NCBI GenBank assembly: GCA_017387565.1
Contig: JAFOEY010000010.1
Coordinates: forward strand, 1-64,000
Direction of reading: 5' to 3'
DNA: 64,000 nt
Source of the DNA: Lachnospiraceae bacterium
GTDB lineage: Bacteria > Bacillota > Clostridia > Lachnospirales > Lachnospiraceae
This document shows, piece after piece, positions 1 through 9,118 of this stretch (position 1 is its first letter; every line of letters begins with the position of its first letter). The position numbers and the translations under genes are program-made. The notes beneath the pieces are model-generated. The model was given only the letters and a program-made list of their open reading frames with translations, did no database searches and was not told the DNA's origin.

Positions 1-92
1 ATTCATTTCCTTCTATCAAATTTTCAATACTTTTTAACTCTTCATACAACACAAAACACCTACCTTCCTCTGAAGTAGATTCCTTGCCAAGT

Positions 93-164
93 CGAGTAGA
101 CTAATGCCTCACGACACTAGCCCCTCACAAAACCGTACGTGCAGCTTTCCCGCATACGGCTTTT
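93..164 (-). ncRNA. Group II intron domains V and VI
   Basis: Domain V lies at about 129-164. It is a 34-36 nt hairpin with the AGC catalytic triad at its 5' side, a GAAA tetraloop and the usual bulge before the closing strand. Domain VI follows at about 93-128, with a CTAGTG/CATTAG stem (one G-T pair). Both are needed for splicing and both look intact, so the ribozyme may be active. Confidence 0.82.
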
Positions 165-181
165 CATAATAACATTCATTT

Positions 182-1480
182 CTAAAACAACTTAACATAT
201 ATCTTTGGTTTGGCTAACGGATACACTTTCAGCATGTCAATGTAGCCATCCCATGTGTAACTCTTCTTATGGCTTCTTCTGTTTAGCACCTTGAACAAGT
301 ACCGTTGCACGTAATGTAGAAATGCACTTAACTTGTTTATATTGTGTGAAACACCATAGTATCTGTAATGACCTACCAGTTTCTTGTTAAGCCTTGTAAT
401 CAACTTCTTTACTGGTAAATCATTATTCTGATATAGCCATTCTTTGGTCTGCTTCAGCTTCTGTGTAAACTTCTTACTGTTAGTTTTCAATTTTACACAG
501 AACTCTCCTCTATGTCTGCTTTTGCCACAGTAGAGTGTAAATCCGAGAAAGTTGAACGTTTCGGCTTTTCTGCCATATTTCCGTTTGGAATTGATTTCTG
601 CATATTTGCCGAACTCTATCATTCTGCTCTTGCTTTCTTCCAATTCGAGATTAAATTTCTTCAACCGTTCCTTTAGTAATGCGTAGTATCTCTCTGCATC
701 TTCCTTGTACTGAAATCCTGCAATGAAATCATCTGCATATACTGCGAGAAAACTGTTACCTACTGTATTGCTCCTAATGACAAACTTGTACCATAAAGTC
801 AGTACATTGTGCATATAGATATTTGCCAGTATCGGACTAATAATGTTGCCCTGTGCCGAACCCTCTTCGCTTTCTTCAAATACTCCGTCCGTCATTACTC
901 CAGCTTTTAAATATTTGTTGATTAACCAAAGAAGATTTGGGTCTTTGATGTAAAGCTTTAGGAACTCCATCATCCATTCATGGCTTATGTGGTCAAAGAA
1001 GCCTTTTATATCGGCATCTACTACATGATTTATATGCTCATTACTTATCTGTCGATGGACTTCCTTTATGGCGTCATGGCATCCTCTGTTTGGTCGGAAA
1101 CCATACATACAATTTAGAAACCTTGGCTCATAAATAGCTTCCAGGATTTTCTTCACTGCCAGTTGCACTATCTTGTCCTCATAAGAAGCAATTCCCAAAG
1201 GACGTTTCTTACCATTTGCTTTTGGTATGAACACCCTAAGTGATGGCAAGGGTTTGTAAGCCTTATTCTTTAGTTTGCTTACAAGATTTGTTAAGTTTTC
1301 TTCCAGATGTTCCTCATACTCTGCTTTTGTCACTTTATCAATGCCAACTGCTTTATTGCCATCTAATTCTTTATGGCACTGTTTCAGCATTTCAATATTT
1401 ATCAAGTGATACAAAGATGTGAACTCTGGCTTCGGCGTAGTTGCCGAGATTTCCATTATTCTTTCCAATTTCGTTCCCAT
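182..1480 (-). CDS. ltrA: Group II intron reverse transcriptase/maturase
   Basis: This 432-residue protein splices and mobilises the intron that encodes it. The reverse transcriptase core spans roughly residues 55-310, with the catalytic YADD box (sequence AVYADDFIAGF near residue 250) and an earlier RPLGI block. The maturase (X) domain follows at about 330-420, with the conserved HYRYYGV motif. There is no HNH endonuclease domain after it, as in the shorter intron classes that do not cut the second strand themselves. The ATG is preceded by GGGAGAAATA, a good ribosome binding site. The frame is intact, with no internal stop. Confidence 0.93.
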   Translation of the reverse strand: MGTKLERIMEISATTPKPEFTSLYHLINIEMLKQCHKELDGNKAVGIDKVTKAEYEEHLEENLTNLVSKLKNKAYKPLPSLRVFIPKANGKKRPLGIASYEDKIVQLAVKKILEAIYEPRFLNCMYGFRPNRGCHDAIKEVHRQISNEHINHVVDADIKGFFDHISHEWMMEFLKLYIKDPNLLWLINKYLKAGVMTDGVFEESEEGSAQGNIISPILANIYMHNVLTLWYKFVIRSNTVGNSFLAVYADDFIAGFQYKEDAERYYALLKERLKKFNLELEESKSRMIEFGKYAEINSKRKYGRKAETFNFLGFTLYCGKSRHRGEFCVKLKTNSKKFTQKLKQTKEWLYQNNDLPVKKLITRLNKKLVGHYRYYGVSHNINKLSAFLHYVQRYLFKVLNRRSHKKSYTWDGYIDMLKVYPLAKPKIYVKLF

Positions 1481-2006
1481 TATTTCTCCCGTCCCTGAGT
1501 ACGGATAATGTGTCCTCAGAAAGACCGTTATTATGTAGCTCCCTTTCCTCCACTGGCATTACCCAGTTTCCTCGGTACTATGAAGCTATCCGACTGCCTA
1601 CCACTCGTCCGCCCATCTCCATCTTCTAGTTGATGTAACGTACTTGTTTCCAAGAAATGATAGGCTCTCCCCAGTTGACTAATTAACCACAATGTCAAGC
1701 ATGATTGGCTCTTTGACCCCGCAGTGCCACACAGAACTCGCCAATTTACGCTCTGCATGATGTTGCTTTCCATGTGAATTACCATGTCAGCCCTCTGATA
1801 GGTAACATTTCGAGGCTCAATCGCATTGCAACCCTACTTGCTCGCTGTCTACGCTTAACTCCCACCATTACTGATGACAGCTCAAGACTCGCTACTGTTG
1901 GTTGGCTAAACCTTAATCAGACAGGGTTTCCACCTGTTAGGTTAATTGCCCTTGGCTGGGCGCACAATTCAAATTTTCTGTTCCCTATAAAATTGATTTA
2001 TTGGGA

Positions 2007-2038
2007 TTTACCAAATCGCCAAACAACGATTTGGTAAA
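2007..2038. repeat. Perfect 12-bp inverted repeat (hairpin) upstream of intron
   Basis: TTTACCAAATCG and its exact complement flank an 8-nt loop. In intron sense the hairpin lies about 40 nt upstream of the intron 5' end. There is no T-run on either side, so it is not a clear terminator. It could be a recombination or target-site structure of the element. Function unknown. Confidence 0.6.
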
Positions 2039-2103
2039 CCATCTATACAATACCATACTTCATTATCCATTACAATAATTGCATCGCTCCCGCTTATTCT
2101 CAT
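2008..2103 (-). CDS. Possible 31-residue peptide or gene remnant
   Basis: An ATG at 2103 opens 31 codons ending inside the hairpin at 2007-2038. The sequence contains DAIIVMDNEVWYCIDGLP, which has natural-looking composition, but there is no clear ribosome binding site. I do not recognise it. It may be a remnant of an element gene interrupted by or next to the intron, or chance. It is the only coding candidate between the recombinase and the intron. Confidence 0.2.
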   Translation of the reverse strand: MRISGSDAIIVMDNEVWYCIDGLPNRCLAIW

Positions 2104-2142
2104 CAATTCTGCAACTATTATATTGTGATATTATGCTTACTC

Positions 2143-4533
2143 TTAGGCTGTCTGTTCACTTTTCTTTGTATGATATGCTTCACGTCTCCTAGCCAGTGTT
2201 TTTTCATATCTCTCTTTTGCGATAGGATCTCCGCTTAATGCATCGTCACGCATTTTCCGGTAACTCTTTACTGTAGCTCTTACCTGATACTTTTTATGCT
2301 CTGCAAGCTGGCTCTGTGCTTCCTGATCTCCGGCTTCTGCCCTAGCCTTCAAAGCTTCTAACTGCTCCTTTCTCCTTGCGGTATGCCGTCTGTTGTATTC
2401 TGCATTTCTCTCTTCCAAATATTTCGCATATTCAGGGTCATTTTCTGCTCTCTGCTTACGCTTTTCTGCTGATTTCCTTGAACGCTCCCTTGCAATAGCC
2501 CTACGCTCTTCAAGCTCTCTGATTGCTTCCTGATTGCCTTGTTCTGCCTGTTCCTTTAATTCTGCCAAAGCAACCTTTTTCTTCCTTGTAGCACGCTCCT
2601 GACGCTTCTTTTCCCTTTCCAAAGCCAAGCGTTCTTTCTCTTCCATCTTCGCCCGATATTCAGGGTCAGCCATTCTCAATTCTCGCATTTTTTCAGCTCT
2701 CTTACGGTTGTTCTGTCTGCCTTTTTCAAGGATTGCTTTATATTCTGCCATAGCTTCAGTATCTCCGGCTTCTGCTTTTGCCTTGAGTTCTGCACGCTTC
2801 TGATTTCTTTTCTGCGTAGATTTCTTAGAAGATTTTCTCTTTCTTTCAGCAATCTCTTCCGCTCTGCGTGCTTCCTCTGACTGCAAGGCTTCCACTTCAT
2901 CCTCACTGAGTGGAAGAACAAAATTTCCAATGAAATTGAAATAAATATCCACTTGCTGAGTACGGTCTTTTGTTCTGCCACCCACAGCTTCATGAATTAC
3001 AACCTTTTCAATGAAATCATTAAGCATAGGTGTTGTCAGTTCCTCAAAATCTCGGTATTTCTTAACCAGTCGCACAAATTTATCAATCTGCACTGCCTTA
3101 GTGGATATACGTTCTGTAGCAGTTTCAAGTTCTGAAATTCTCTGCTCTAGGTTGCTTTGTTCGGTATCATATTCTGTCATAAGACGATTGAACTGTCTTT
3201 CCGGCAATCGCCCTAAAGTAAAGTTTTCATACAATCCCTTTATCAGATCATCTAAATCCATCATGCGACGCTTAGCTTCCAATAGCTCCTTTTTATCGTT
3301 GGTATTGTCCTTTTCACACTGTATTTGATACTGTGCTTTTAGCTGTTCCACAAATTCCTTTTCATCATTCAGGACATACTGTGACACTCTCTTAGTTGCC
3401 TGATAAATCAGCATTTCTACAGTACTTGCCTTGATATAATGACCGGTACATGAATGATATTTATTGTGATACCGACTACAACGGAATGCCTGATTACTGT
3501 CATAGGTCTTTCCGTCTTTCGACTGTGAATTGATATATGCCAGTCTGCTTCCACAATCCGCACAATAAAGGAGTCCTGACAGCCTATGCGTAGGCTTTTC
3601 ACTGTTTCGTCTAGGTGAAACTCGTTTCCTCATTTTCTGTGCCTTATCATAAGTTTCCTGATCTATGATAGCTTCATGAGTATTATAGAAAATAAGCAGC
3701 TCGTCCTCATTCACAACTCTTTTTCGCTTCGTCTTGAAACTGTCTTTTGTTGTCTTTCCAAGAATGGTATGCCCCAAATACTCACGTCTGCTCAGAATAT
3801 AGCCCACTGTTGTTGCATTCCATGTATAAGGGTCATGGTAATTCGTACACTGGCAATCCTCAGGGTGGCTCTGTCTCGCATAGGCAGACGGAATAAGCAC
3901 TTTATCCTCTGACAAGGTATCTGCTATTGCGGTTGCTCCCATTCCTTCGCAAGCAAACTGAAAAATGCGTCTGACAACCGAAGCGGATACTTCATCAACA
4001 TACAAAGTCTGCTTATCCTCAGGCTTTCTGTAATACCCATAAGGCACAGCACCGCTGACACGTTTTCCGTCTCTCATTCTAGCCTTAAATACCGCCTTAA
4101 TCTTCTTACTGGTGTCTTTTGCATACCATTCATTCATAATATTCAGGAATGGTGTAAAATCATTATCTGTCGGGTTGGCACTGTCAACTCCGTTATTAAC
4201 TGCGATAAAACGTACACCTTTCTTTGGAAACATCATTTCAGTATAAAACCCTACTTGCAGATAGTTTCTGCCAAATCGTGACATATCCTTGACAATCACT
4301 GTTCCAACTCTTCCGGCTTCAATCTCTGCCAAAAGTGCATTGAAAGCCGGTCTGTTGAAATTTGTTCCTGAATATCCATCATCACTGAAATGTCGGATAT
4401 TCTCGAAACCATTTTGTACCGCATAATCTTCAAGATATTGCTTCTGATTTGTTATGGAGTTCGATTCTCCTTGAATCTCATCATCACGAGACAGACGCTC
4501 ATAAAGTGCTGTTATTCTATTATCTTTAGCCAT
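2143..4533 (-). CDS. Large serine recombinase (integrase) with repeated charged C-terminal extension
   Basis: This enzyme integrates and excises the mobile element at the left of the window. The N-terminal resolvase domain (about residues 8-150) has YERLSRDDE with the catalytic serine and the VKDMSRFGR box. A recombinase domain follows (about 165-300), then a zinc ribbon (CADCGSR near 327) and a coiled coil. Family members such as TnpX and TndX are about 530-710 residues; this one has 796. The excess is a Lys/Arg/Glu-rich tail (about 575-796) of three imperfect units of about 70 residues, each beginning with a (K/R)AEAGD-EA type motif. The start at 4533 is chosen because AAAGGAG lies 8 nt upstream; earlier codons lack a site. 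The gene starts about 90 bp from the cheA junction, the usual position of an integrase gene. Confidence 0.93.
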   Translation of the reverse strand: MAKDNRITALYERLSRDDEIQGESNSITNQKQYLEDYAVQNGFENIRHFSDDGYSGTNFNRPAFNALLAEIEAGRVGTVIVKDMSRFGRNYLQVGFYTEMMFPKKGVRFIAVNNGVDSANPTDNDFTPFLNIMNEWYAKDTSKKIKAVFKARMRDGKRVSGAVPYGYYRKPEDKQTLYVDEVSASVVRRIFQFACEGMGATAIADTLSEDKVLIPSAYARQSHPEDCQCTNYHDPYTWNATTVGYILSRREYLGHTILGKTTKDSFKTKRKRVVNEDELLIFYNTHEAIIDQETYDKAQKMRKRVSPRRNSEKPTHRLSGLLYCADCGSRLAYINSQSKDGKTYDSNQAFRCSRYHNKYHSCTGHYIKASTVEMLIYQATKRVSQYVLNDEKEFVEQLKAQYQIQCEKDNTNDKKELLEAKRRMMDLDDLIKGLYENFTLGRLPERQFNRLMTEYDTEQSNLEQRISELETATERISTKAVQIDKFVRLVKKYRDFEELTTPMLNDFIEKVVIHEAVGGRTKDRTQQVDIYFNFIGNFVLPLSEDEVEALQSEEARRAEEIAERKRKSSKKSTQKRNQKRAELKAKAEAGDTEAMAEYKAILEKGRQNNRKRAEKMRELRMADPEYRAKMEEKERLALEREKKRQERATRKKKVALAELKEQAEQGNQEAIRELEERRAIARERSRKSAEKRKQRAENDPEYAKYLEERNAEYNRRHTARRKEQLEALKARAEAGDQEAQSQLAEHKKYQVRATVKSYRKMRDDALSGDPIAKERYEKTLARRREAYHTKKSEQTA

Positions 4534-4570
4534 TTTCTCAGCTCCTTTCATAATGCTAAAAAATAAGAAC

Positions 4571-4630
4571 ACACAGAAAACACTTCATTTTTTAATGACC
4601 TATTTTCTCTGTATTCTTAAAATCTAACCC
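4571..4630. other. Right attachment site (attR-like junction) of the mobile element in cheA
   Basis: CheA sequence continues down to about 4627-4635 and then stops at a TAG. Beyond it lies an imperfect inverted repeat, ACACAGAAAA at 4571-4580 against TTTTCTCTGT at 4603-4612 (one mismatch), typical of recombinase half-sites. The integrase gene follows. The exact crossover bases cannot be fixed without the other end of the element or an empty site. Confidence 0.7.
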
Positions 4631-6531
4631 TTTGGCTTGGTCACCACAGATTCTGTCTTAACATTGATAAATTCTTTGACCACACCGGTTTCAATGACAA
4701 ATGTATTATTTCCGACCTGCATGACAATTCCATCGATAATTGCCAGTGTCAGCGGAATTTTCATGGTCATAATACTGCCTTTTCCCGGTGTACTGTCGAT
4801 ATCTAACACACCACCGATTGCCTGAATATTGGATACAACCACATCCATTCCGACACCACGTCCGGACAATTCCGTTACCTTGTCATTGGTAGAAAAACCG
4901 GGTAAGGTAATCAGCTGATACACTTCTTTATCCGGATAGGAACTATCCAGTCTGGTAGGATCCAAAAGTTCATGCTTTCTTGCTTTTGCTATGATTTTTT
5001 CACGATCCAGTCCGCCACCGTTATCCTGAACACTAATCCAGACTTTTCCGGATTCTGTTTTGGCCGATAACGTGATCCGTCCTTTTTCTGTTTTTCCCTT
5101 TGCGGCACGTTCCTCTGCGGTTTCAATTCCGTGATCAACAGAGTTGCGGACTAAATGCATTAATGGATCTGAAATATGTTCAATAATATTTTTATCCACT
5201 TCCGTGGTATCACCAATCATCTCAAATTCAATATCTTTTCCGAGTTTTCTGGAACAGTCAAAGACAATCCGGTTCATTTTCTGGAATGTTGCCGTTAGCG
5301 GTACCATTCGCATGCTCATAATAATATCCTGCAGGTCTGTCGCAATCTTTACCATCTGACCGGCAGCTTTATGAAAGTTATCCAGTTTTAATCCGGGTAC
5401 TTTTAAATCTTCATTCTGTAATACAACTGATTCCGAAATAACCAGTTCTCCAATCAAATCCATCAGTTGATCCATTTTTCTTACATCAACACTGATAAAA
5501 GAAGTCTTCTCAGCCTTTTTTACTTTATCCTTTGCCAGTTTTTTCGATTTACCGGGGCCCTTGGATTCAATAACGAAATCGCCGGGTTCAATTTTCTTTT
5601 CCGACTCCTTCTTTTCCACGTTCGCCGGTGTGATAACAAAGTCGCCGGGAACAAACCCAGCGGCTTCCATCTCTCTCTCTGCAGCCGCTTTCTCTATATC
5701 TTCCACATTGGATTCTAAATCAATCCGGATTTCTGCACCAAAACTGTCAAATCCCATCTGGAACTGGCTGGCAGTGCATTCCGCAATCTCCACCTTCCGG
5801 ATATCGTATCCTTCTTTGATCAGCTCATGAAGTTCTTCTTCTCCACTTTGTGTCTGCAAAAGGATTTTAAATCCGTTGTCCAAAATCTCTTCACTACTAT
5901 GTTCATTGGAAATCAGATCTTCCGGGAAGTGTAACAAATCTTCCGCAATATCCTTCAATCCAAATACAATTTTATAGGCATGTACATTAACCATTTCCAC
6001 TTCCGGTGCAAACGTAATATAAATCCGGTAGAAATGACTGTTGCTTGTCGCCATAGGTGCAATATAGAACTGCTGCGGCTCTACATGTACATTCTCTTTG
6101 ATAACCTCATCTTTATCTTTTTTGCCTTTTAAGGAAGATAAGAAGCGGTCTAACTCTGCAACAATTTCTTTAGAACTGCCGTTTGCCGGCTCCCCATCTG
6201 CAAGCTTATCCATTTCAGCATTAATAAAGTCTGAAACAGTCAAAACATGTTCAACCAGCTTAAGATGCGGAATATTCTCCGGATGAGATTCCCTGATATA
6301 GAAGAAAATATCTTCCAGCTTATGGGATACCGTAGTAATTTCATCAAACATCATAATCCCGGACGAACCTTTGATGGTATGCATGGTTCGGAATATTTCA
6401 TTGATGGCATCCTCATCAAAGCAGTCTGCATCACGCTGTTCTAATACCGTATCCTGAAGCTTCTCTAATAACTGGCGATTTTCAAAGAGGTACATATCAA
6501 GCATACCGTCTAAGTTAAACTCTTCTGCCAT
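4624..6531 (-). CDS. cheA: Chemotaxis histidine kinase CheA, C-terminally truncated by element insertion
   Basis: CheA autophosphorylates and passes phosphate to CheY and CheB in response to receptor state. Visible parts are the P1 phosphotransfer domain with His51 (MHTIKGSSG), a P2-like region, the P3 dimerisation helix pair (about 345-410), and the P4 ATPase with the N box (HLVRNSVDHG), G1 (DNGGG) and G2 (GRGVGMD). The P5 CheW-like domain begins near residue 590 but ends after about 45 residues at VTKPKG. Some 90-100 residues usual for the family are missing. P5 couples the kinase to CheW and receptors, so this allele should lose receptor control (inference). The ribosome binding site AAAGGAG is strong. 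It follows the receiver gene by 27 bp. Confidence 0.92.
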   Translation of the reverse strand: MAEEFNLDGMLDMYLFENRQLLEKLQDTVLEQRDADCFDEDAINEIFRTMHTIKGSSGIMMFDEITTVSHKLEDIFFYIRESHPENIPHLKLVEHVLTVSDFINAEMDKLADGEPANGSSKEIVAELDRFLSSLKGKKDKDEVIKENVHVEPQQFYIAPMATSNSHFYRIYITFAPEVEMVNVHAYKIVFGLKDIAEDLLHFPEDLISNEHSSEEILDNGFKILLQTQSGEEELHELIKEGYDIRKVEIAECTASQFQMGFDSFGAEIRIDLESNVEDIEKAAAEREMEAAGFVPGDFVITPANVEKKESEKKIEPGDFVIESKGPGKSKKLAKDKVKKAEKTSFISVDVRKMDQLMDLIGELVISESVVLQNEDLKVPGLKLDNFHKAAGQMVKIATDLQDIIMSMRMVPLTATFQKMNRIVFDCSRKLGKDIEFEMIGDTTEVDKNIIEHISDPLMHLVRNSVDHGIETAEERAAKGKTEKGRITLSAKTESGKVWISVQDNGGGLDREKIIAKARKHELLDPTRLDSSYPDKEVYQLITLPGFSTNDKVTELSGRGVGMDVVVSNIQAIGGVLDIDSTPGKGSIMTMKIPLTLAIIDGIVMQVGNNTFVIETGVVKEFINVKTESVVTKPKG

Positions 6532-6558
6532 ATACAGCTCCTTTCTATACTAATCCGA

Positions 6559-6951
6559 CTATACTAATCCAAGCTTTGCCAAAGCCTGCTCAAATCTATC
6601 CTGGTCAATTGGTTTTCCGGAATAAATGGTACATCCCAGATCAAAAGCCATTTTCACATTTTTTTCATCGTTCAATGCCGTTGCCATAATGATTTTTGCT
6701 GCTTTTTCCGGCGGTATTTCCATCTGTTTTTCCAGATTTCGGATTCCCTTCAGGGCCTGATATCCGTCCATTACCGGCATCATAATATCCAGACAGACCA
6801 AATCATATGGTTCTCCCTCTTCCAATGCCATCATAAAAGCATCCACAGCTTCCATTCCATCAACCGTAACATCGCATTCACCGTATTTAGACAAAAACCC
6901 TGTCATAAATTTGCGTGTCACAAAATCATCTTCTGCCAATAATATTTTCAT
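6559..6951 (-). CDS. cheY: CheY-like single-domain response regulator
   Basis: This 130-residue protein is a lone receiver domain. It has the acidic pair D8-D9, phosphoacceptor Asp55 (CLDIMMPVMDG), Thr91 and Lys113, a complete set of active residues. It lies between cheB and cheA, with AAGGGG 7 nt before its ATG, so it is a likely target of the CheA kinase. Whether it is the switch-binding CheY or an accessory receiver cannot be told from sequence; the genome may hold others. Confidence 0.82.
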   Translation of the reverse strand: MKILLAEDDFVTRKFMTGFLSKYGECDVTVDGMEAVDAFMMALEEGEPYDLVCLDIMMPVMDGYQALKGIRNLEKQMEIPPEKAAKIIMATALNDEKNVKMAFDLGCTIYSGKPIDQDRFEQALAKLGLV

Positions 6952-6981
6952 ATATAATCCCCTTCCTAATTATCATGGAAT

Positions 6982-8076
6982 TTATTTTTCTTTTTGCATC
7001 TGGGCTATAATACTGTATGTTTTTCTTGGTATATCCTGTAATTTTTCCTGATAATCCACAGCACCCATTTCGTATGCCACACGCGGCATACCATAAACAA
7101 CACATGTACTTTCATCCTGCCCAATCGTTTTCGCACCTGCCTGCTTCATGGCTAAAAGCCCCTTAGCGCCATCGCCTCCCATGCCTGTCAGAATAATTCC
7201 GACAGCATTTTTTCCGGCTTCTCTTGCAACAGACCGGAATAAAACTTCAACACTGGGTCTGTGCCCGTTTACCTTATCCGCATGCTTCAATACAATTTTA
7301 TATTGATTGTTGGCACGGATAATCTCCATATGCTTATCTCCTCCCGGAGCAATATAGACATGACCGGGTAAAACAATGTCTCCGCTTTGTGCCTCTTTTA
7401 CTGTCAAACGGATATTACTTCTCTGATTCAATCGTTCTGCATACATCTTGGTAAAGCCTTCCGGCATATGCTGTGTAACAACCACTCCCGGAATATCCGG
7501 ACCAAACTGCTCTAAAATGGAAGCAGTAGCCTCTGTACCGCCTGTGGAAGCACCAATCGCTACAATCATCTGCTCATCCTGTCTGAGTGAAATATTCGAC
7601 CGTTTCTCACCATTACCGTCTGTTATTGGCATTTTCGAAACAGCGTCATGAAGCAGAAATTTCTGTGCATAATTCTTCCGGATTTTTGCCGACGCTGCGA
7701 CTTTGATTTTACCCGGAAGTTCCTTTTTAACAAATTCATCCAACTCAGCTTTGTTAGTTGTCAATGGTTTTGCCACAAAATCAACAGCACCCGCATTCAA
7801 TGCATCAAATACCCGGTTACTTAAAGTGCTGATAACGATGGTATGCATCGGATATTGAGGCATGAGCTTTCTTAAAAACTCAATTCCATCCATTTTCGGG
7901 AGCTCTACATCCAACGTCATAACATCCGGTTTATACCGGATAATGGCATCTCTTGCTTCAAACGGATCACTCGCAACAGCCACAACCGAGAGTTCCGGGT
8001 CCATATTTATATATTTTACCAGCAGCGAACGAAACACCAACGAATCTTCCACTACCAAAACTCTTATTTTCTCCAT
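6982..8076 (-). CDS. cheB: Chemotaxis protein-glutamate methylesterase/deamidase CheB
   Basis: CheB removes methyl groups from chemoreceptors for adaptation. Its receiver domain (1-120) has Asp56 in TLDVELPKMDG. A linker leads to the methylesterase domain (about 168-360) with the triad Ser177 (GASTGG), His203 (TQHMPEGF) and Asp302 (TGMGGDGAKG). All catalytic residues are present and the length (364) is normal. The ATG lies inside the end of cheR (13-base overlap), with GAGG just upstream, indicating translational coupling. Confidence 0.96.
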   Translation of the reverse strand: MEKIRVLVVEDSLVFRSLLVKYINMDPELSVVAVASDPFEARDAIIRYKPDVMTLDVELPKMDGIEFLRKLMPQYPMHTIVISTLSNRVFDALNAGAVDFVAKPLTTNKAELDEFVKKELPGKIKVAASAKIRKNYAQKFLLHDAVSKMPITDGNGEKRSNISLRQDEQMIVAIGASTGGTEATASILEQFGPDIPGVVVTQHMPEGFTKMYAERLNQRSNIRLTVKEAQSGDIVLPGHVYIAPGGDKHMEIIRANNQYKIVLKHADKVNGHRPSVEVLFRSVAREAGKNAVGIILTGMGGDGAKGLLAMKQAGAKTIGQDESTCVVYGMPRVAYEMGAVDYQEKLQDIPRKTYSIIAQMQKEK

Positions 8077-8903
8077 ATCGCCTCTTCTTTGGTTGCTAAC
8101 GGTTTTCTGAAAATGGAAGGTTCAACCAGTTCAAAAGGAACATTTCCCCTCTCAATTGTCTCAGTTCTTCCGATAAACAGATATCCCCCCGGTTCCAAAA
8201 CATCATATAATTTTTTAATCAGGTCCTGTTTGGTCTGACGATCAAAATATATCATCACATTTCGCATAAAAATCACGTGCAGCTTTTTACGAAACGGAAA
8301 ATCATTCATCAGATTAAATTGGCGAAAAAGTACCTCTTTTTTCAGTTCGTCCGTTGCCTCAAAAAACTCCCCATCTTCTACCGGTCTGAAAAATCTGCGT
8401 TTCCAGGTATCCGGCAATTCTGCTATTTGTTCTCTTTTATAAACGCCGCGGACTGCAAGCTGCAAAACATCGGTAGAAACATCCGTTGCAAGAATTGTTG
8501 TATCCCATTTATCATGCTCAAGTCCAAAAAAATCCAAAAGCAGCATAGCCAACATATAGGGTTCTTCTCCACTGGATGACGCACCGCACCATATTCTCAG
8601 ATCCTGTGTATTCTCTTCCTTTTTTCGCAAATAGGGAAGGACTACTTTTTTCATATATTCAAAATGTTCAAATTCGCGCATAAAATAAGTATGATTGGTG
8701 CTTAACAGATTTACCAGTTCTTTTTCCATCTCTTTTGTCAAATCCTGCATCAATGCATTCATATATGCGTCATAACTGTCAAACCCACGTATCCGGATCA
8801 TGTTCGATAATCTTCCATCCATGATCTCTTTTTTGTTTGTCATATCAATACCATATCTGTCTTTTAAATACATACTGATACGGCGAAATTCCAAATCCGT
8901 CAC
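8064..8903 (-). CDS. cheR: Chemotaxis protein methyltransferase CheR
   Basis: CheR methylates receptor glutamates using S-adenosylmethionine. The 279-residue protein has the N-terminal helical CheR domain (about 1-75) and the methyltransferase fold with WCGASSSGEEPYMLAM near residue 105 and VIFMRNVMIYFD near 215. Translation starts at a GTG (8903), with AGAGG 8 nt upstream. It is the first gene of the visible chemotaxis run cheR-cheB-receiver-cheA. Directly upstream lies a full copy of the dispersed repeat, so it is probably the promoter-proximal gene. Confidence 0.95.
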   Translation of the reverse strand: MTDLEFRRISMYLKDRYGIDMTNKKEIMDGRLSNMIRIRGFDSYDAYMNALMQDLTKEMEKELVNLLSTNHTYFMREFEHFEYMKKVVLPYLRKKEENTQDLRIWCGASSSGEEPYMLAMLLLDFFGLEHDKWDTTILATDVSTDVLQLAVRGVYKREQIAELPDTWKRRFFRPVEDGEFFEATDELKKEVLFRQFNLMNDFPFRKKLHVIFMRNVMIYFDRQTKQDLIKKLYDVLEPGGYLFIGRTETIERGNVPFELVEPSIFRKPLATKEEAIWRK

Positions 8904-8921
8904 ATTTGTTTCCTCTGGTGA

Positions 8922-9118
8922 ATATTATAATGTTGAGGTCAAAAGGTATTTTGACCTCATGATACCAACGGATTGCTACGCACTTTGTGCTCTCGCAATC
9001 CGTAAACAATCGAAATCCGCCCTAATCGGGCTATTTTCTCATGTTTTGCGGGTCCCAAAGTCATACTTTTTCATGCGAGCATGAAAAGTATGACCTTTTG
9101 ACCCTGGTATCATATTAT
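8922..9118 (+). repeat. Dispersed MITE-like repeat, full copy A
   Basis: About 185 bp, nearly identical to the copy at 23931-24129. The ends are inverted versions of GATRYYRGGGTCAAAAGGT. Inside are three hairpins: a GAGGTCAAAA/TTTTGACCTC stem, a GGATTGC/GCAATCC stem with an inner GCAC/GTGC, and a CATACTTTTTCATGC/GCATGAAAAGTATG stem. ATATTAT flanks both ends, a candidate target duplication. It fills the gap between cheR and the HD-GYP frame and carries no gene. Confidence 0.85.

Larger units (their letters stand above)
93..1965 (-). mobile_element. Group II intron, complete, with intron-encoded reverse transcriptase
   Basis: On the minus strand the intron starts at 1965 with GTGCGCCCAGCC, the usual group II 5' end (GUGYG). 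It carries a maturase gene in its fourth domain and ends with recognisable domains V and VI near 93-164. The 5' boundary is sharp; the 3' boundary is estimated from the end of the domain VI stem and may be off by a few bases. The length, about 1.87 kb, suits an intron whose protein has no endonuclease domain. It lies on the same strand as the recombinase gene at 2143-4533 and so is cargo of the same element. Positions 1481-1965 hold the 5' RNA domains and no protein gene. Confidence 0.9.

Noticed and set aside
1240..2037. Open frames on the plus strand across the intron 5' region
   Set aside because: They run antisense to structured intron RNA and have no ribosome binding sites or recognisable protein sequence.
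2007..2038. Terminator hairpin used as a class C intron target
   Set aside because: The hairpin lies about 40 nt from the intron start, too far for the usual class C arrangement, and lacks a T-run.
8922..9118. CRISPR array or REP-type phage site
   Set aside because: Copies are single and scattered, with no regular spacers and no cas genes; the inverted ends and flanking duplications suit a MITE-like element better.
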